Positions 60,511-64,000 of a DNA stretch of 64,000 nucleotides are shown piece by piece. This stretch comes from Rugamonas rivuli. Lineage in GTDB: Bacteria > Pseudomonadota > Gammaproteobacteria > Burkholderiales > Burkholderiaceae_D. Both the position numbers and the translations under genes were made by a program. The stretch covers positions 1 to 64,000 of the forward strand of contig NZ_WHUF01000001.1 of NCBI RefSeq assembly GCF_009380165.1, given 5' to 3'. Under the pieces are notes generated by a model. It saw only the letters and a program-made list of their open reading frames with translations, was not told where the DNA came from and ran no database searches. Each line of letters opens with the position of its first letter. Position 1 is the stretch's first letter.

Positions 60511-60912
60511 CTATTTGGCCGGCGTGGCCAGCGGCTTGCCTTTTTCGACCACGTACACGCCGACCAGCTTGAGCGTGCCGCTGCCGACGTTGAGGGCGTC
60601 GTGGACGGTGCCGGCCGGGATGACGAACGATTCGCCGGCCTTGACGCGGCGCGGATCCTCGCCGTCGATGCGCAGTTCGCCTTCTCCTTCCAGCACGTAG
60701 CTGATCTCGTCGCCCGGATGCGTGTGGCGGCCGGCGGTGGCGCCGGCGTCGAGTTCAACCCTGGCGACGACCGCCTCGCGGCCCGGCACCGAGACGTCGG
60801 CTTTCTGGATCACGGTGCGGCGGATGCCGGAGGCCTGGGCTTGGGCGGAGCCGGCCAGCAGGATGGCGATCAGGAGGGGCAGGGCATGGCGGACGTGCGG
60901 GGCAGCAGGCAT
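60511..60912 (-). CDS. Secreted cupin-domain protein
   Basis: This product has 133 residues: a signal peptide (ALPLLIAILLAGSAQAQA) and a single small cupin barrel. The metal-binding motif 1 is visible as GRHTHPGDEISYVLEGEGEL (about 61-80, His63, His65, Glu69) and motif 2 around PAGTVHDALNVGSG (His at about 103). A metal is probably bound in the periplasm. The substrate is unknown. A role as oxidoreductase, isomerase or ligand sensor remains open. Confidence 0.85.
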   Translation of the reverse strand: MPAAPHVRHALPLLIAILLAGSAQAQASGIRRTVIQKADVSVPGREAVVARVELDAGATAGRHTHPGDEISYVLEGEGELRIDGEDPRRVKAGESFVIPAGTVHDALNVGSGTLKLVGVYVVEKGKPLATPAK

Positions 60913-60975
60913 GGCGTATCCTTTCTGGTGAGGGAAAGCGGCGGAAGCCGACCGATTGTACGCCGGCGCGCGATG

Positions 60976-61305
60976 CTAGCGGTGGCGCCCCAGCCACAGC
61001 GCATCCGCCACCGAACCGACCCAGCAAACGATGCAGATCAAGGCGGCGCCGTTGGTGGCGGGATTGTCGATGCCGGAACTGTGCACGCGTTCGAGGATCA
61101 GGATAGGATCGAGCGGCAGCTTGCCGCTCTCGACATTGGCCACCAGGGTGGCGGCCAGCGCCAGCGTGGCGCGCAGCAGGTAGCCCACCGCCAGCAAGGT
61201 GGGCACGATGAACAGCAGGCCGCGCTCCCCGCGCCGCAGGACCAGATGGCCCAGTCCTGGAAACACTAGGGCCGAGACCAGCGCGGCTTTGATCGATGCT
61301 TTCAT
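60976..61305 (-). CDS. Small inner-membrane protein
   Basis: This product has 109 residues and three hydrophobic segments (about 7-22, 29-55 and 84-100). It begins MKASIKAALVSALVFPGLGH, and the GLGH-x-G-like turn resembles small proteins of the DUF5683/TM2-like type. That is a weak resemblance and I do not assign a function. The start at 61305 is used because a longer frame to 61344 has no support. It diverges from the cache-domain gene across about 80 bases. Confidence 0.7.
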   Translation of the reverse strand: MKASIKAALVSALVFPGLGHLVLRRGERGLLFIVPTLLAVGYLLRATLALAATLVANVESGKLPLDPILILERVHSSGIDNPATNGAALICIVCWVGSVADALWLGRHR

Positions 61306-61383
61306 GGTGCTCCGTTGACTAAACGCAAGATTGCGCCGCTGCATGCGGCGTACAGTACACCATCTTACCTGCCGGAGGGAATC

Positions 61384-61821
61384 ATGCGTGCTGTATTCGG
61401 TATCGTTTTGTTGCTAGGCTCGCTGCAGGCCCTTGCCGCCCCCAACGAGAAGGATGCGATGGCGCTGGCCGAGAAGGGCGCGCAGTTCGTGCGCGCACAC
61501 GGCAAGGCCGAGATGATCGTCCGCATCAACCGCAAGGATCCTGAATTCAACCAGGGCACGCTGTACCTGGCGATGCGCGACATGGACGGCATCACCATCG
61601 CCCATCCTACCACGGCGCTGATCGGCAAGAACCTGCTGGACGTGCCGGACGCCGACGGCAAGCCGTTCCGCCAGGAGATGCTGGCGCTGGCCCGGGGCAA
61701 GGGCGCTGGCTGGGTCGACTACAAGTTCCGCAACCCGCAGACCGGCAAGGTGGAGGCCAAGAGCACCTATGTGCTGCGGGTCGGCGATGTGGCGCTGGAA
61801 GCCGGTATCTACAAGCACTGA
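61384..61821 (+). CDS. Secreted single-cache-domain protein
   Basis: This product has 145 residues: a signal peptide (MRAVFGIVLLLGSLQALAAP) and a cache-like sensor domain, seen in TLYLAMRDMDGITIAHPTTA, LIGKNLLDVPDADGKPF and GWVDYKFRNPQTGKVEAKST, the last being typical of sCache_2. Stand-alone periplasmic cache proteins may bind small organic acids and pass the signal to a receptor. It is followed 9 bases later by a chemoreceptor gene, so the two may work together. The start is ATG 61384 after GGAGGG. Confidence 0.85.
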   Translation: MRAVFGIVLLLGSLQALAAPNEKDAMALAEKGAQFVRAHGKAEMIVRINRKDPEFNQGTLYLAMRDMDGITIAHPTTALIGKNLLDVPDADGKPFRQEMLALARGKGAGWVDYKFRNPQTGKVEAKSTYVLRVGDVALEAGIYKH

Positions 61822-61830
61822 GCCGTGAAC

Positions 61831-63462
61831 ATGCTCAGCAAACTGCGAATAGGCCCCAAGCTGCTGCTGGCGCCGGGCGTGGTGCTGATCCTGCTGATCA
61901 CACTGTCGGCAGGCGCCTTCGCCGGGCTGGTGCGGCAGCACCACCGCCTGGAAGACATGGTGCAGCAGCGCGCCGTGCGGCTCAAGGCGGCGGCCGACCT
62001 GGTGGCCGGCGCCAACCGCGCGCACACCGAAATCTACCAGCTGCTCACCTGGATCAACGCCAGCTTCTCGCCGTCGCGCATCGATGCGCTGGTGCGCGAC
62101 ATCCACGCCCGCCACGCCGCACTGGACCGCCAGTTCGCGCAGCTGGAGATGGCGACCCAGAACGACCCGGCCGAGCGCCGTTTCGTCGCCCAGTCGCAGG
62201 CGGCGTACGCCCTGTACGTGAAGGCGACTGCCGATGTCATCGAGTTGAGCATGGCCGACCAGTCGATGGCGACCAACGCCATGTCCAAGGCCGAGCGGGG
62301 CTTCGACGTGGTGGCGAAGCGCCTGGAGGAGTTGTCGCGGCTGGAGCAGTCGCTCAGCGCGCGCGCCTACAGCGACGCGGAGGCCGAGTTCAAGACCTTG
62401 TCGACGGTGATGCCGTCGGTGGTGGTGCTGTCGATCACGCTGTCGCTGCTGGTGACGATGGCGGTGCGGCGGGCGCTGTTGAAGGAGGTCGGCGAGATCG
62501 GCGCGGCCGCCCTCGATCTGGCCGAGGGCAACCTGACCGTGAAGAACCGCGTCTACGGCAAGGATGAAATCGCCGAGACGGCGCGCGCGCTGGACACCAG
62601 CATCCGCAATCTCAACACCACGCTGAAGACGATACTGGCGTCGGCGCAGTCGATCGACACGGCGTCGCGCGAGATCGCGCTGGGCAATGTCGACCTGACC
62701 CAGCGCACCGAGGCGCAGGCCACCACGCTGGAGGAGGCCAGCAGCTCGATGCAGGAGCTGAGCGCCACCGTCACCAAGACGGCCAACAACGCGCAGCTGG
62801 CCAACCAGCTGGCGCGCTGCGCCACCAACTTCGCGGTGCGCGGCGGCAGCGTGGTGCAGCGGCTGGTGGTGACGATGGCGGCGATACGCGGCAGCTCGCG
62901 CAAGGTGGTGGAGATCGTCGGCGTGATCGACGGCATCGCCTTCCAGGCCAATCTGCTGGCCTTGAACGCGGCGGTGGAGGCGGCGCGCGCGGGCGAGCAT
63001 GGCGAAGGCTTCGCGCAAGTGGCGGACGAGGTGCGCAACCTGGCGCAGCGCTCGGCCGTGGCGGCGCAGGAGATCAAGGCCTTGATCGCGGAGTCGGTGG
63101 CGGAGATCGAGGGCGGCAGCCGTTCGGTGGAGGAGGCCGGCAGCAGCATGGCGGAGATCGTGGCGTCGGTGCAGCAGGTGGGGGACATCATCGGCCAGGT
63201 CAGCGCGGCCAGCGCGGAGCAGGCGCAGGGCTTGCAGGGCATGCATCAGGCCATCGTCGAGATGGATCAGGTGACGCAGCAGAAGCTGGCGCTGGTCGAA
63301 CAGGCCGCCAGCGCGGCGTCGAGCTTGCAGCGGCAGGCGGTCAACTTGTCGGAGGCGGTGGCGATGTTTAAACTGGACGAGGGCATGGAACCACCGCCGC
63401 CCAAACTGCCCGCAGGCACCCCACGCGTGGTGCGCCTGCGGCTGGCGTCGGTGCGCAATTGA
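61831..63462 (+). CDS. Methyl-accepting chemotaxis protein
   Basis: This inner-membrane chemoreceptor has about 543 residues. A membrane helix lies at about 12-33, followed by a helical-bundle periplasmic sensor (about 35-185), a second helix at about 190-210, a HAMP domain and the cytoplasmic signalling hairpin. The conserved tip is [20 protein letters not shown], followed by [19 protein letters not shown]. There is no C-terminal NWETF pentapeptide for CheR. I use ATG 61831; GTG 61825 is possible. It lies just after the cache-domain gene, probably in one operon. Confidence 0.94.
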   Translation: MLSKLRIGPKLLLAPGVVLILLITLSAGAFAGLVRQHHRLEDMVQQRAVRLKAAADLVAGANRAHTEIYQLLTWINASFSPSRIDALVRDIHARHAALDRQFAQLEMATQNDPAERRFVAQSQAAYALYVKATADVIELSMADQSMATNAMSKAERGFDVVAKRLEELSRLEQSLSARAYSDAEAEFKTLSTVMPSVVVLSITLSLLVTMAVRRALLKEVGEIGAAALDLAEGNLTVKNRVYGKDEIAETARALDTSIRNLNTTLKTILASAQSIDTASREIALGNVDLTQRTEAQATTLEEASSSMQELSATVTKTANNAQLANQLARCATNFAVRGGSVVQRLVVTMAAIRGSSRKVVEIVGVIDGIAFQANLLALNAAVEAARAGEHGEGFAQVADEVRNLAQRSAVAAQEIKALIAESVAEIEGGSRSVEEAGSSMAEIVASVQQVGDIIGQVSAASAEQAQGLQGMHQAIVEMDQVTQQKLALVEQAASAASSLQRQAVNLSEAVAMFKLDEGMEPPPPKLPAGTPRVVRLRLASVRN

Positions 63463-63467
63463 ACTGA

Positions 63468-63884
63468 TCAGGCTTTCTGTGCGCTCGACCAGCGGTCGCC
63501 GGATTGGCGCAGGTATTTCTTGGCGACGTAGCCCCAGGGCATGGCGATCGGGATGATGATCACTGCCAGGCATTGCACGAATATTTCCATCGTGCCGGCG
63601 TCCAGCGTGCCGGAGCGCCATGCGGGCAGGACGACGACCAGCGTCCAGATGATCTTCCACGACAGTTCCCACAACAGCACCGGCAGCATCTGCAAAGGAT
63701 AGCGCACGCCCAGCGCGCACAGTGCGCCAAACGCCGCCAGCATGCAATTGACCACGCCGCCCATCAGGCTCCATGGCTTGTCGTGATGGAGCACGCCAGG
63801 CCAGATGACCAGGCCCAGACCCACAGCGATAATCAGATACACGGCTCTCAGCATATACAGACGTACCAACGAAACTTCGTTCAT
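63468..63884 (-). CDS. Small integral membrane protein
   Basis: This product has 138 residues and four hydrophobic segments (about 10-30, 40-60, 65-85 and 105-123). It starts MNEVSLVRLYMLRAVYLIIA. No enzymatic motif is seen. The family is not recognised with certainty. It is convergent with the chemoreceptor gene and follows, on the same strand, the partial gene at the window end. Confidence 0.75.
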   Translation of the reverse strand: MNEVSLVRLYMLRAVYLIIAVGLGLVIWPGVLHHDKPWSLMGGVVNCMLAAFGALCALGVRYPLQMLPVLLWELSWKIIWTLVVVLPAWRSGTLDAGTMEIFVQCLAVIIIPIAMPWGYVAKKYLRQSGDRWSSAQKA

Positions 63885-63910
63885 TTGTGGCTCCAGGTGG
63901 TGGTAGGGGA

Positions 63911-64000
63911 TTACTCGACTTCTTTCAAAATCTTTTCGATCGCCGTGACGCGCGATTTCAACTCCGACAAAGTGGCATCCATGGACGCCAGCGAGGCAGC
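63911..64000 (-). CDS. 3' end of a coiled-coil protein, partial
   Basis: The minus-strand frame is open from the window edge to TAA at 63911-63913 and ends with LSELKSRVTAIEKILKEVE. The heptad pattern of Leu, Val and Ile suggests a short C-terminal coiled coil, similar in style to the end of PspB-like proteins. Too little is present to name it. Confidence 0.5.
   Translation of the reverse strand, partial: AASLASMDATLSELKSRVTAIEKILKEVE

Noticed and set aside
1-64000. CRISPR arrays, insertion sequences and prophage genes
   Set aside because: None found: no regularly spaced repeats, transposase, integrase or phage structural genes.

Overview
The window is GC-rich chromosomal DNA from a betaproteobacterium, most likely an Oxalobacteraceae member (Massilia, Duganella or Janthinobacterium type). 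This is inferred from PEP-CTERM proteins, the split CoA-transferase with 3-hydroxybutyrate dehydrogenase, the thrS-infC-rpmI-rplT-pheST-ihfA-merR order and a type IV pilus minor-pilin cluster. The genus is inference only. I see no prophage, IS element, CRISPR array or rRNA.

Positions 1-18600 hold one flagellar locus. Two divergent operons flank an AT-rich gene-free gap (8930-9522). Leftward run fliE-F-G-H-I-J, then fliD-fliS-fliT-fliK; rightward run fliM-N-P-Q-R-flhB-flhA. A flagellin gene with a FliK-like gene behind it lies at 16655-18591. Four features resemble the secondary (lateral, Flag-2) flagellar systems rather than the usual primary one: no fliO, a short FliM without the N-terminal CheY-binding peptide, the divergent MNPQRBA/EFGHIJ layout, and a flagellin starting MLSLHTN. 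FlhB has NPEH where the family has NPTH. FliD carries an EF-hand loop. The fliK frame breaks in a C/G homopolymer next to the window start. No rod/hook genes, motor stator, sigma-28 or regulator lies in the window.

Positions 18883-33308 are metabolic and regulatory genes: ETF-ubiquinone oxidoreductase, an SDR, a PAS-LuxR regulator, CoA-transferase A/B, a PEP-CTERM protein, DctA, 3-hydroxybutyrate dehydrogenase, an alpha/beta hydrolase, a RidA-like protein, RelA, a GST, a LysR regulator, a CAT-like acyltransferase and a CDF metal exporter. CoA-transferase, BdhA and DctA together suggest use of acetoacetate, 3-hydroxybutyrate (PHB turnover) and C4-dicarboxylates.

Positions 33411-41680 are the translation cluster: two identical tRNA-Val(GAC) genes with an unusual C33, thrS, infC (apparent AUA start), rpmI, rplT, a leader with competing hairpins, pheS, pheT, ihfA (probable AUU start) and a MerR regulator.

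Positions 41826-47118 carry two two-component systems, one NarL type and one OmpR type, with a Crp/Fnr regulator between them. The OmpR-type pair is followed by three tandem 11-bp repeats and the type IV pilus cluster pilE-fimT-pilV-pilW-pilX-pilY1 (47216-55161), which it may control. Next come prfC with a structured leader, a self-contained GntR-ABC transporter operon with a perfect palindromic operator, an unknown outer-membrane-like protein, a cupin, small membrane proteins, a cache-domain protein and a methyl-accepting chemotaxis protein.
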